Source: a virus. Taken from it: 29,011 nucleotides of DNA. Of the stretch, positions 16,290 to 22,799 are shown one piece after another. The notes below the pieces were generated by a model, which was not told the DNA's origin, made no database searches, and was given only the letters and a program-made list of their open reading frames with translations. How positions within the stretch are numbered: the first letter of the stretch is position 1; each line of letters begins with the position of its first letter. The position numbers and the translations under genes were made by a program. The stretch lies in IMG/VR virus record IMGVR_UViG_3300035701_000206, positions 1 through 29,011 of that record, one strand, 5' to 3'.

Positions 16290-16639
16290 CCTGCCGTCCC
16301 CGTCTCCCCGTCGTCGTCTTCGCCGTCGTGGGCCTGCTCTGGCTGGCGGTCCCGGCCGCCGCGCAGGAGAAGCCCGCGCCGCCCAAGCCGCCCGAGGTCG
16401 CGGCCGTCGCACCCGAGAAGCCGCCGGCCCTGGGCGAGGTCCCGAAGCTGCAAATCCAGCTCGCGATGAAGAGCATCGAGAACGCGCAGCTCCGGGCGCA
16501 GCAGGCGGCGGCCGAGTTCGAGAAGGCGCGGGGAGACCTGCTCGCGCTCGTGCAGGCGCACCAGGTCGCCGGCTATGAGCTCGACCTCCAGACGCTATCG
16601 TATATCCAAAAGAAACAGCAACCCGAAGTGAAGAAGTGA
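16286..16639 (+). CDS. Small secreted coiled-coil protein
   Basis: This 117-residue protein begins in an ATGA overlap with the S74 fibre gene. It has a clear Sec signal (MTCRPRLPVVVFAVVGLLWL, then AVPAAA before QE), a Pro/Lys/Ala-rich segment and a long helix from about 50 to 100 (LQIQLAMKSIENAQLRAQQ, FEKARGDLLALVQAH). I do not know the family. The helix could form a coiled coil in the periplasm. It might be a chaperone or spanin-like factor, but no lipobox or transmembrane anchor supports the spanin idea. Confidence 0.65.
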   Translation: MTCRPRLPVVVFAVVGLLWLAVPAAAQEKPAPPKPPEVAAVAPEKPPALGEVPKLQIQLAMKSIENAQLRAQQAAAEFEKARGDLLALVQAHQVAGYELDLQTLSYIQKKQQPEVKK

Positions 16640-17217
16640 TGAGTGTCGGAATGGGACGAGCGTTGGTTCAGAAACGATGCGAGCGCTGCGGGCAAGAGTT
16701 CTCTGCGCGTGTGGCTGCTCTCAAGATTGGCAAAGGAAGATTCTGTTCTCATAAATGTGCCAACACGGTTAATTCCAGGCTCGCACGAAAGCCTGCTCGG
16801 CAAGGGCAACAAGCGAAGCGCGATTATATGCGCGCGTGGAATCAAAAGAACGCAGTCAAACAACGCGAACGGCGGAAGCAATATCGACTCGCAAACATGG
16901 AGCAGGTTCGGTCGACCCTACGGCGGTACACCCTTAAGCGTCGGTACGGCATCACCGAGGCCGACTATCAGCGGATGTTAGCGGCACAGGACGGTCGATG
17001 CGCAATCTGTCGAACCAACGAACCTCCAAAACACAAGGATGGATCGCCGAAGCGGTGGCATGTTGATCATGACCATCTCACCGGAGTCGTTCGCGGGCTT
17101 CTGTGTAGATCGTGCAACAACGGCCTCGGGCACTTTCGCGATAGCGCTCATTTGCTGATGGCTGCCTTGACCTATGTCAAGAAGCCGACTGAGCCGCCGA
17201 AAAAGGAGATCCCATGA
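16639..17217 (+). CDS. Endonuclease VII-like HNH nuclease with N-terminal zinc finger
   Basis: This 192-residue protein starts in a TGATG overlap. Residues 14-40 hold a CxxC...CxxxC finger (CERCGQEF, FCSHKC). The middle is a basic helix. Residues 121-163 carry the recombination endonuclease VII signature: CAIC, then WHVDHDHLTG, VRGLLCRSCNNGLG. Cys121, Cys124, Cys156 and Cys159 should bind zinc, and His144 with nearby Asp residues forms the active site. T4 endonuclease VII resolves branched DNA. Here the late-gene location and the finger favour a free-standing mobile endonuclease. Its DNA is visibly less GC-rich than the fibre genes. Confidence 0.8.
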   Translation: MSVGMGRALVQKRCERCGQEFSARVAALKIGKGRFCSHKCANTVNSRLARKPARQGQQAKRDYMRAWNQKNAVKQRERRKQYRLANMEQVRSTLRRYTLKRRYGITEADYQRMLAAQDGRCAICRTNEPPKHKDGSPKRWHVDHDHLTGVVRGLLCRSCNNGLGHFRDSAHLLMAALTYVKKPTEPPKKEIP

Positions 17218-17447
17218 ACGGCGCGGAATGGGCAGTGATGATGGGGATTGCGACAGGGCTGGGACTACCGGGGCTCGGGGGGCTCATCTTCATCGTCCGG
17301 ATGGAGAGTCGTGTGACCGCGATTGAGTCGCGTCACGAAGAGGACACGAAGTGGCACGGGTGCGTCGACAGCAAGCTCGCGCTCATCGCGCGGGATGTCA
17401 ACCGGCTGATCGGGCGGTTGGGAGCCACAGACGAAGGGGACCGATAG
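17214..17447 (+). CDS. Small membrane protein, possible holin or holin partner
   Basis: This 77-residue protein starts in an ATGA overlap. One hydrophobic segment (about residues 6-28, Gly/Leu/Ile-rich) is followed by a charged, probably helical tail with a Cys (HGCVDSKLALIARDVNRLIG). The next gene, the endolysin, starts inside its stop codon. A single-span protein directly before a peptidase suggests a role in lysis, such as a holin or an XhlA-like partner. The sequence cannot settle it; 19949-20164 is a second candidate. Confidence 0.6.
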   Translation: MNGAEWAVMMGIATGLGLPGLGGLIFIVRMESRVTAIESRHEEDTKWHGCVDSKLALIARDVNRLIGRLGATDEGDR

Positions 17448-17860
17448 TGACGATCACGGCCTTCGATCTCGCCGCCTGGCGCTGGCCGCATGTCGATCCC
17501 GTGAGGGAATGGGCGTGCAAGGGCACGGGACGGATCATGGTCGAGACGGACTTCCTCGACCGCTTCGAGCGCCTGCGCGTCGCCTTCGGCCGACCGCTCA
17601 TCATCACCAGCGGGTACCGATCGCCCGAGCACAATCGCCAGGTCTCGGCGACTGGCGACGACGGCCCGCATACCACGGCGCGCGCCGTGGACATCCGGAT
17701 CTACGGGACGTGGGCGCTCGACGTGATTCGCCGCGCGCTCGACGAGGGGTTCACCGGGATCGGGGTCATGCAGCTGGGGCCGCGCGGCGGCCGGTATCTG
17801 CACCTGGACGATCTTCCGGACGCGCCGGACCGGCCGCGGCCGTGGATCTGGAGTTATTGA
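17447..17860 (+). CDS. Endolysin, peptidase M15 family (murein L,D/D,D-peptidase)
   Basis: GTG 17447 overlaps the previous TAG stop and gives 137 residues; the longer open frame upstream overlaps the small membrane protein gene. Residues 52-66 (IITSGYRSPEHNRQV), HTTARAVD with His75 and Asp82, and YLHLDD with His119 are the M15A zinc-site pattern. The end RPWIWSY is also typical of the family. The protein cuts peptide bonds in the cell wall to release phage. It has no signal peptide, so it needs a holin for release. It lacks a separate wall-binding domain, as usual for phages of Gram-negative hosts. Confidence 0.88.
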   Translation: MTITAFDLAAWRWPHVDPVREWACKGTGRIMVETDFLDRFERLRVAFGRPLIITSGYRSPEHNRQVSATGDDGPHTTARAVDIRIYGTWALDVIRRALDEGFTGIGVMQLGPRGGRYLHLDDLPDAPDRPRPWIWSY

Positions 17861-17877
17861 CGTAGGAGGAGATCCGC

Positions 17878-18156
17878 ATGATGATTACGCTGAAATCTTT
17901 TCACGGTAAGTATGTTTCGATCGATCCGCTGGGACGCGTTGTGGCGGATCGTGACGTGGCTCGCTCGTGGGAGCAAGTCACGGTTGAACCCATCGCCGCG
18001 CCCTCGCCCGTTCCTGGCACTCGCCTGGTCGCGCTGAAATCGGCGCATGGCAAGTACCTGTCGGCACAGCCCGACGGTTCGCTCATCGCTGATCGAGACA
18101 TCGTCGGCGCGTGGGAGCAGTTCGAGGTGGCTGCGGATTTTCTCGCCGGCCTCTGA
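17878..18156 (+). CDS. Small two-repeat protein, fascin/beta-trefoil-like
   Basis: This 92-residue protein follows a strong AGGAGG ribosome binding site (ATG 17878 or 17881). It is two copies of a ~45-residue unit. The first reads LKSFHGKYVS, then VVADRDVARSWEQVTVEP. The second reads LKSAHGKYLS, then LIADRDIVGAWEQFEVAA. This HGKY(L/V)S...ADR...WE pattern is that of fascin-type beta-trefoil repeats, which in other proteins bind actin or sugars. A full trefoil needs three or four such units, so this protein probably forms a dimer or half fold. It follows the endolysin gene, so a wall- or glycan-binding role is possible. Confidence 0.65.
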   Translation: MMITLKSFHGKYVSIDPLGRVVADRDVARSWEQVTVEPIAAPSPVPGTRLVALKSAHGKYLSAQPDGSLIADRDIVGAWEQFEVAADFLAGL

Positions 18157-18208
18157 TCGGTCCACTCAGGATCGAGGCGGGGGCCTTTGTTGATGATGGA
18201 GATCAGGC

Positions 18209-18799
18209 GTGAGGCTTAAACCAAGGAAGACACTCGCGGATCGGTTATGGCCACATGTTCGCAAGACAGACACATGCTGGCTCTGGACAGGATACAGAGA
18301 TACTAACGGTTACGGACGCATCTACGACTACACCGAGGACGGCCCCACATGGTCGCATCGAGCCGTGTGGGAACTTGTGAATGGACCTATTCCGAGTGGA
18401 CTGTGCGTTCTACATCACTGCGACAATCCAGGGTGCGTCCGACCCGATCATCTCTTTCTCGGCACGATGGCAGACAATGCACACGACATGGTGGCGAAGG
18501 GGCGTCACTTAATTGGCCGCATGATCGGTGCAAACAAGATATGCGGCGATGCAAACGGGAGCAGATTACACCCAGAGCGATTAGATCGCGGCAAAGACCA
18601 CTGGGCCAATCGGATGCCGGAACGTATCCCGCGGGGCTATCGGCATTCCAGTTCTAAACTTAATCCCGAGGCGGTCGCGCAGATTCGCAGCTTACGCGGT
18701 CATGTTTCATCATCTGCTCTTGCTCGACGCTTCAGGGTTGGAGGGTCAACTATCAAGCGTTGCTGGCGCGGTAAAACATATCGCGAGGTCGCTGCATGA
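18209..18799 (+). CDS. HNH homing endonuclease with C-terminal helix-turn-helix (copy A)
   Basis: This 196-residue protein starts at GTG 18209 with a weak ribosome binding site. Residues 23-100 form the HNH_3 core: CWLWTG, GYGRI, HRAVWEL, IPSGLCVLHHCDNPGCVRPD, HLFLGTMADNAHDM and KGR. The C-terminus (about 152-196) looks like a DNA-binding helix-turn-helix (LNPEAVAQIRSLRG, SALARRFRVGGSTIKRCWRG). The same architecture occurs at 20832-21314. Such genes cut at a target site and spread by repair. It sits between the trefoil-like gene and the glycosidase-like gene and ends in an ATGA overlap with the latter. Confidence 0.85.
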   Translation: MRLKPRKTLADRLWPHVRKTDTCWLWTGYRDTNGYGRIYDYTEDGPTWSHRAVWELVNGPIPSGLCVLHHCDNPGCVRPDHLFLGTMADNAHDMVAKGRHLIGRMIGANKICGDANGSRLHPERLDRGKDHWANRMPERIPRGYRHSSSKLNPEAVAQIRSLRGHVSSSALARRFRVGGSTIKRCWRGKTYREVAA

Positions 18800-19935
18800 G
18801 ATGCGTTCTCCCTTGTTTGTGCCACGCCGGTGATCTGCTCGCGCTCTACTCGCGCGATCCGGCATGGGCCGAGGCCGAGTTGGATGCTATTGCATCGGCC
18901 GGCTATCTTGGTGTGCGGACGTGGACCGAGCTGTCCGGCGAGTGGTGGGACGGACTCGGGCGATCGATTGGCCCGGACCAGCCGGGATACCTGGACGCCG
19001 TGCGTGGCTTCGCCGCTGCGCTGCGAGCGCGTGGCCTGCGCTGGCTCGTCTCTCAGGGCTGGCGGATCACGCTGGCGACCATGACGGAGCTGGCCGAGAC
19101 GCTGCGCGACGCAGGTGGGCTCGACGTCGTGCTCGGCGTGGATGGCGGGAACGAGGCGTGGCACCTGCCGGAGAACACGCCCGAACATCTACGGCTGTGC
19201 GTCGATGCCTTCAGGTCGGTGCTGGACGTGCCGATCTGGTCGCTCGGCTCGCCGCCAGGAGAAGACCGCGACGAGCTGAATCGCTATAGCGGTTCCGTCT
19301 ATGATGTCCACGGCTGGCGCGGCGGGCACGTCGCGGACAAGATCCGGCACGCCTTCGGGGTCGCGTACGAGCAGCGCCCCGCCTGCCGGCTCGGAATTCA
19401 GTCCGAGCCGCCGGGCGCATGGTCGGCAGGATCATTGGTCTCCATCATGGAGCACCACGAGGAGATGGACGCCGAGGCGATGGCGCTCCTGACCGCGATG
19501 CACCTCATGAGCCGGCAGATGAGCGTCTACTTCTCGTCGCCGGGCGTCTCGTGTCGGGAGCGTGGCGAGTTCGCGCGGATGCCGGGGTTCCGCGAGGCCG
19601 CGGCGATTGCATCCGTATTGCCGACTGATCTGATGCAATTCCAGACGCTTACGCACGGCGGCAAGCGCGGTGAGCGCGTGCTCTGCGCGACGGGTGAGGG
19701 GGATTACTTGATTCGGGTGGATCACGCCATCCATGACGACGGGCGATTCATGGCTATCCCCTATGCAGCCACCCCGGGCGATTGGGTCGTCGGGCTGAAA
19801 GTCGAACGCGGGTGCGAGCTGACCGTCATTAATCCGGCGACGCGCCAGGCGTTCGGGCCGGTTCGCTACTGGCCCGCCGACATGCTCGGCCTGCACTTTC
19901 ACCACGGGCGGATCGTGAGGGGGCAATTACTGTGA
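18796..19935 (+). CDS. Glycoside hydrolase-like TIM-barrel protein
   Basis: This 379-residue protein has no signal peptide. It shows the order expected of a clan GH-A barrel: strand GYLGVRTWTELSG (36-48), LRWLVSQGWR (81-90), VVLGVDGGNEAW with Asn119-Glu120, VYDVHGW with His172, then LGIQSEPPGAW with Glu204. In that clan the Asn-Glu pair holds the acid/base and the later Glu the nucleophile. The last ~90 residues form a beta domain. I cannot name the substrate. It may digest host surface or wall glycans. Position between lysis-type genes supports that, but a virion enzyme is equally possible. It starts in an ATGA overlap with an HNH gene. Confidence 0.6.
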   Translation: MRCVLPCLCHAGDLLALYSRDPAWAEAELDAIASAGYLGVRTWTELSGEWWDGLGRSIGPDQPGYLDAVRGFAAALRARGLRWLVSQGWRITLATMTELAETLRDAGGLDVVLGVDGGNEAWHLPENTPEHLRLCVDAFRSVLDVPIWSLGSPPGEDRDELNRYSGSVYDVHGWRGGHVADKIRHAFGVAYEQRPACRLGIQSEPPGAWSAGSLVSIMEHHEEMDAEAMALLTAMHLMSRQMSVYFSSPGVSCRERGEFARMPGFREAAAIASVLPTDLMQFQTLTHGGKRGERVLCATGEGDYLIRVDHAIHDDGRFMAIPYAATPGDWVVGLKVERGCELTVINPATRQAFGPVRYWPADMLGLHFHHGRIVRGQLL

Positions 19936-19948
19936 CTGTGAGGACACC

Positions 19949-20164
19949 ATGATCACCAGAGACTCGTACGTGTTGTGGGTGGGGCTCGCAGCGGCCATCC
20001 TCGGCTACCTCGTCACGGCCGGTGCGCCGCCGACCGAGTGGTCGTACATGCAGTGGCTCCAGGCTGGCTCCGTGTTGTTGGCCTGGGTCTCGGGCAAGCT
20101 GGCGACCTCACCCCTCGCGGGCGAGAACGACGCCAACAAAATCAAAAATGGAGGCACATCGTGA
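19949..20164 (+). CDS. Small membrane protein, holin candidate
   Basis: This 71-residue protein starts at ATG 19949 after GTGAGGACACC. Residues about 7-24 (YVLWVGLAAAILGYLVTA) are one transmembrane segment and about 35-52 (MQWLQAGSVLLAWVSGKLAT) a weaker second one. The tail is short and polar. Two spans with a small charged tail fit a class II holin, which would release the M15 endolysin. It is separated from the endolysin by three genes, so the call is tentative. It overlaps the next gene by 4 bases (GTGA). Confidence 0.55.
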   Translation: MITRDSYVLWVGLAAAILGYLVTAGAPPTEWSYMQWLQAGSVLLAWVSGKLATSPLAGENDANKIKNGGTS

Positions 20165-20478
20165 AGGAATTTTTCTCGTTTCTCGGCAAGTTGATCGGCA
20201 TCGTCGGCAAAGGCAGCAAATTGTGGGGACAGGGCCTCGCGCTGCTGCCGCATCTCGTGCAGATCATGATGGCCGTGCAGATGCTACATGGACCCGGCAC
20301 CGGCGCGGAGAAGCGGGCGCTCGCGATCAAGCTCTTCCGCGAACTGCTCGCAGCCGAGGGGCATCTCGCCAAGCCGCTGTCGCCTGAACTGGCGGCGGTG
20401 CTGGAGAATGCCATCGGCGCGTGCGTCGATGCGGGGATGGCGCTGGACAAGGTGATCGCGACGATCAAGGCGGAATGA
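20161..20478 (+). CDS. Unknown small helical protein
   Basis: GTG 20161 is preceded by GGAGGCACATC, a good ribosome binding site lying inside the previous gene, and gives 105 residues. The N-terminal 50 residues are hydrophobic and amphipathic (FFSFLGKLIGIVGKGSKLWG, then LPHLVQIMMAVQM). The rest is a charged helical domain ending LDKVIATIKAE. It may associate with membrane and act with the preceding holin candidate. I recognise no family. Confidence 0.6.
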   Translation: MKEFFSFLGKLIGIVGKGSKLWGQGLALLPHLVQIMMAVQMLHGPGTGAEKRALAIKLFRELLAAEGHLAKPLSPELAAVLENAIGACVDAGMALDKVIATIKAE

Positions 20479-20656
20479 TGAGCGTCAGGTGCCGATCGCG
20501 TCCGCAAACACGAGAAGCCCGTGAGCGCGTGCGGCGTGCTTGGGCGCGACGGTAGCGGGAAATCTTGGCCGCCGTGCTCTATATGGCACGATGCTGGGAC
20601 CGAAAAGCATGAAGGGTATGCGAAGAGTCGCAGGCGGCCCATAGGAGCATAGGGCA

Positions 20657-20854
20657 TTGTCTCAGTTCGCACGCCTTCCGTCGCCGCCTTGTCCGTCTTG
20701 CGGATGTCCGACTCTCACGATGTGGGTGCGTGACGTGAAGCTCAGCGATGGCCGGCGGATCAAGGAGTACTCTTGTGATGCCTGTGGTTGTGGATTCAAG
20801 ATAGAATCAGCGGACGCGCCGGAGTGTAAGCATGAGATTTCACAAGCCCGCTGA
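20657..20854 (+). CDS. Zinc-ribbon protein
   Basis: TTG 20657 gives 65 residues, with GGAG at 20645-20648. The sequence PCPSCGCPTL, then KEYSCDACGCGFKIE is a two-knuckle zinc ribbon (CxxC at about 12-15 and again about 40-43). It overlaps the following HNH gene by 23 bases. Small zinc-ribbon proteins of this type are common in phages, with unknown partners. The start codon choice is uncertain, since no ATG is available upstream of the first CxxC. Confidence 0.55.
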   Translation: MSQFARLPSPPCPSCGCPTLTMWVRDVKLSDGRRIKEYSCDACGCGFKIESADAPECKHEISQAR

Positions 20855-21314
20855 GGAACGTTTCTGGCTCAAAGTAAGGCGGACGCAGCAGTGTTGGGAA
20901 TGGGCCGGTTCTCGAGTGAACACTGGCTATGGAGCTTTCAACGTCGGTTCGTCGCTGAATCATAGGCGCGGCCATTCCGTTGGTGCGCATCGGTACTGTT
21001 GGGAATTGCACTACGGAAAGATTCCAGCGGGGCTCTGTGTTCTCCATCATTGTGATAATCGCGGCTGCGTTCGACCAGATCATCTCTTCCTCGGCACGTT
21101 CGCTGACAACGCTCAGGACATGATTCGCAAAGGCCACCGATTTCAGCCAAAGACCGCTGGCGAATCTCATGGCGAGGCCAAACTGACAGATTTAGACGTG
21201 CGTCGGATTCGCGCATCGCAGGAATCGGGACGTCAGTTGGCAACTATGCTTGGTGTGAGCCCATCTCTTGTCTCGTCAGTTCGGCTTCGGAAGACCTGGA
21301 GACACATCGCGTAG
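20832..21314 (+). CDS. HNH homing endonuclease with C-terminal helix-turn-helix (copy B)
   Basis: This 160-residue protein is a relative of 18209-18799. Residues 21-102 hold CWEWAG, TGYGAF, AHRYCWELHYG, GLCVLHHCDNRGCVRPD, HLFLGTFADNAQDM and KGH. The C-terminal part (about 113-157) has HGEAKLTDLDVRRIRASQ and RQLATMLGVSPSLVSSVR, a helix-turn-helix often fused to phage HNH enzymes. Its DNA is lower in GC than its neighbours. It is the last rightward gene before the leftward small-gene operon. Confidence 0.85.
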   Translation: MRFHKPAEERFWLKVRRTQQCWEWAGSRVNTGYGAFNVGSSLNHRRGHSVGAHRYCWELHYGKIPAGLCVLHHCDNRGCVRPDHLFLGTFADNAQDMIRKGHRFQPKTAGESHGEAKLTDLDVRRIRASQESGRQLATMLGVSPSLVSSVRLRKTWRHIA

Positions 21315-21401
21315 GGGCTCTGCGGAGGATCTGGGCGCGTGGATCGGGATTTCGGACGAACGCTCAGGCGACGCGCGAGGCCTGCGGGCAGGGGTTTCGG
21401 C

Positions 21402-21605
21402 TCAGCGACGAGCACCCGACTCGCCGCTCCTTGCCCCTGGGGTCGCAGCGGTCGTCGTAGCCGGCCGGCGCGGCCGATCCCAGTACGGGGACCGGCACTT
21501 GGCGCAAGTCATCGGGCGCGCGGGCAAACGCTGCAGCCATTCGTGGCTGCAGCGTAGACAGCGGCAGGTCGTAACGGTCGCCGCCGCCACGCGGTCAGCA
21601 GTCAC
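21402..21605 (-). CDS. Small zinc-ribbon protein (SPYWDRPR type)
   Basis: This 67-residue protein has CRCLRCSHEWLQR, then MTCAKCRSPYWDRPRR. This is the conserved phage/prokaryote zinc ribbon with CxxC pairs and an SPYWDRPR tail. The N-terminal 14 residues and the Ala/Gly/Arg-rich C-terminus are not conserved-looking. Its ATG overlaps the stop of the upstream gene 21602-21814, so it is the last gene of a leftward operon. The function of the family is not known. A perfect hairpin lies inside the coding part. Confidence 0.7.
   Translation of the reverse strand: MTADRVAAATVTTCRCLRCSHEWLQRLPARPMTCAKCRSPYWDRPRRPATTTAATPGARSGESGARR
21529..21554. other. Perfect 11-bp inverted repeat with TTCG loop
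   Basis: Arms 21529-21539 and 21544-21554 are exact inverted copies (CGCTGCAGCCA and TGGCTGCAGCG) around TTCG. On the + strand this would fold as a stable stem with a UUCG loop. No T-run follows, so a standard intrinsic terminator is not evident. It falls in the Cys/His/Trp segment of the leftward zinc-ribbon gene. Confidence 0.7.
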
Positions 21606-21814
21606 CGGTCCTCGCGATCGGCACCGACTTCGGACGCAAATGTTTCAGCGTCCGCCTTGATGGCGGCGACGAGCGCCGCTATCGACGCAAATCGAACAGG
21701 GAAACTGTTGGCGCTTTCCTTCAGTTCGTATCCGCCGCGAATTTTCTTTACGAGTGCCTCGGGGGTGTAGGTGTCCATCGCCCGGGCGTTGAGCTGTCGC
21801 AATGTGATCGTCAT
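21602..21814 (-). CDS. Unknown small protein (70 aa)
   Basis: The start at 21814 (MTITLRQLNARAMDTYTPEA) is fixed by GGAGGTAGAGAG upstream. The long open frame that extends to 22048 has no support. The protein is helical and charged (LVKKIRGGYELKES, IAALVAAIKADAETFASEV). It starts in an ATGA overlap with 21811-22071 and ends overlapping 21402-21605. I recognise no family. Expression as a middle gene of a leftward operon is likely. Confidence 0.62.
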   Translation of the reverse strand: MTITLRQLNARAMDTYTPEALVKKIRGGYELKESANSFPVRFASIAALVAAIKADAETFASEVGADREDR

Positions 21815-21829
21815 CTCTCTACCTCCATC
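21810..21829 (-). repeat. 20-bp gene-leader repeat, copy 1
   Basis: On the - strand this reads GATGGAGGTAGAGAGATGAC. It contains the ribosome binding site and first codon of the 70-aa gene. The identical 20 bases recur at 22067-22086 and, with one change, at 22741-22760. Confidence 0.85.
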
Positions 21830-22071
21830 TCCATCAAGAACGCGGTCGCACATCGCAAGCAGTGTCGCGAGCCAGAAGTGTATGACGGTGCCTCCCATAG
21901 ACACTCTATGTACGGCTCCCCGGGTTGGATCGTCCGCGAGCAAGTGGAGACATGGGCTTCGTATGCCCGGGCTATCGTCCCGTCGCCTCGACATGGATAC
22001 GCGCGGCGAGCACGACGGAGGATCAGGCCATCCGGGAGTGAGGGACACACCGGAGATGGTATCTGCGTCAT
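21811..22071 (-). CDS. Unknown Cys-rich small protein (86 aa)
   Basis: ATG at 22071 follows the repeated leader with GGAGGTAGAGAG. Cys residues are spread through the protein (near 9, 27, 44, 57 and a CLRC near 71-74), with a His in between. This suggests a zinc-binding fold, for example a treble clef. Features include ARRAYPCRGDGTIARA, then GEPYIECLWE and HCLRCATAFLMEME. It overlaps the next gene by 4 bases. Function unknown. Confidence 0.6.
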   Translation of the reverse strand: MTQIPSPVCPSLPDGLILRRARRAYPCRGDGTIARAYEAHVSTCSRTIQPGEPYIECLWEAPSYTSGSRHCLRCATAFLMEMEVER

Positions 22072-22086
22072 CTCTCTACCTCCATC
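22067..22086 (-). repeat. 20-bp gene-leader repeat, copy 2
   Basis: Identical to 21810-21829. It forms the ribosome binding site and start (at 22071) of the 86-aa Cys-rich gene. Confidence 0.85.
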
Positions 22087-22101
22087 CCACGTAGCGCGCG
22101 G

Positions 22102-22281
22102 TCAGCGGGCCTCATCATCGTTCCCGCGCCGCCACGCGGCGGCGATCCGCTTCGCTTCGCGCAAGGAACTGATTTGCGACGCGACCTCGACCTCTTGGCG
22201 CTCGGGGTAGACAGTCCCGGTCACGCGATAGGGCGCGCTGCCTGTCGGTCCAGTCTGGATGGTGATCGTCCTGTTGGTCAT
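22102..22281 (-). CDS. Unknown small protein (59 aa)
   Basis: Chosen start 22281 (MTNRTITIQTGPTGSAPYRV), with GAGGG nine bases before; an ATG at 22296 is the alternative. The N-terminal half is beta-strand-like (TITIQTGPTG, YRVTGTVYPE). The C-terminal half is a basic helix (SLREAKRIAAAWRRGN). I do not recognise the family. It is co-directional with the other leftward small genes. Confidence 0.55.
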   Translation of the reverse strand: MTNRTITIQTGPTGSAPYRVTGTVYPERQEVEVASQISSLREAKRIAAAWRRGNDDEAR

Positions 22282-22307
22282 GGTCTTCGCCCTCATTTCG
22301 CATCTCG

Positions 22308-22745
22308 TCAATCGATCTTGGTGGTCAACTCGACGCTCGGGATGTCCGTCGCATGCTCGGCGAGTCCGGTGTACTCGCCCTGGCCGATCGAGCCGAGCAG
22401 CCCCGCGCAGCGCATGCAGTAATAGGCGGTCACTTGGACGCGCGAGCCGACCAGCCGCGTCCACTCTTGCTGCCGGTAGCTGGTCGCGCCGTCCACCTGG
22501 CATCCGCACCGCTCGCAGGTCTCATCGTGGCGCTCGATCTGCTCCGTCCGGACGTTGTGCTCGGTGATGAGTCTGGCGATGTCGGCGAGTGAGGGATGGC
22601 CGAGGTGGGTCGCCAGTGTAGTCATCGGCACGCGGCTGCCGATGTAGCAGCGACCGTCCGTAACATGATCGATCTCGATGATAGTGATCGCACCCTTGGC
22701 GGGGGCATCGGCTCTGGCGGTCTGGAGGCTGGGGTAAGTCGTCAT
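22308..22745 (-). CDS. Unknown protein with Cys-pair domain (145 aa)
   Basis: This is the first gene of the leftward operon; ATG 22745 has the leader GGAGATAGAGAG. Residues 1-70 are mixed alpha/beta (AITIIEIDHV, TLATHLGHPSLADIARLITE). Then come CERCGC at about 77-82 and YYCMRCAGLL near 109-118, a likely zinc-binding pair. Function unknown. A promoter is predicted 26-54 bases upstream. Confidence 0.65.
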   Translation of the reverse strand: MTTYPSLQTARADAPAKGAITIIEIDHVTDGRCYIGSRVPMTTLATHLGHPSLADIARLITEHNVRTEQIERHDETCERCGCQVDGATSYRQQEWTRLVGSRVQVTAYYCMRCAGLLGSIGQGEYTGLAEHATDIPSVELTTKID

Positions 22746-22760
22746 CTCTCTATCTCCATC
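22741..22760 (-). repeat. 20-bp gene-leader repeat, copy 3 (one mismatch)
   Basis: On the - strand it differs from the other two copies by GGAGAT in place of GGAGGT. It covers the ribosome binding site and start (at 22745) of the 145-aa gene. Confidence 0.8.
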
Positions 22761-22770
22761 CTACAGCTAC

Positions 22771-22799
22771 AGTATACACATATGAGAGACAGAGCGCAA
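22771..22799 (-). promoter_or_regulatory. Putative promoter of the leftward small-gene operon
   Basis: On the - strand TTGCGC (22794-22799), a 17-base spacer and TATACT (22771-22776) precede the 145-aa gene by a leader of about 18-20 bases that carries the ribosome binding site. The -10 includes a GTATAC palindrome also found in the 23678-23706 promoter. The -35 is a weak match. Confidence 0.5.

Noticed and set aside
20479-20656. Small RNA or terminator in the gap before the zinc-ribbon gene
   Set aside because: Only weak, broken stems are visible and no T-run follows; nothing supportable was found in these 178 bases.
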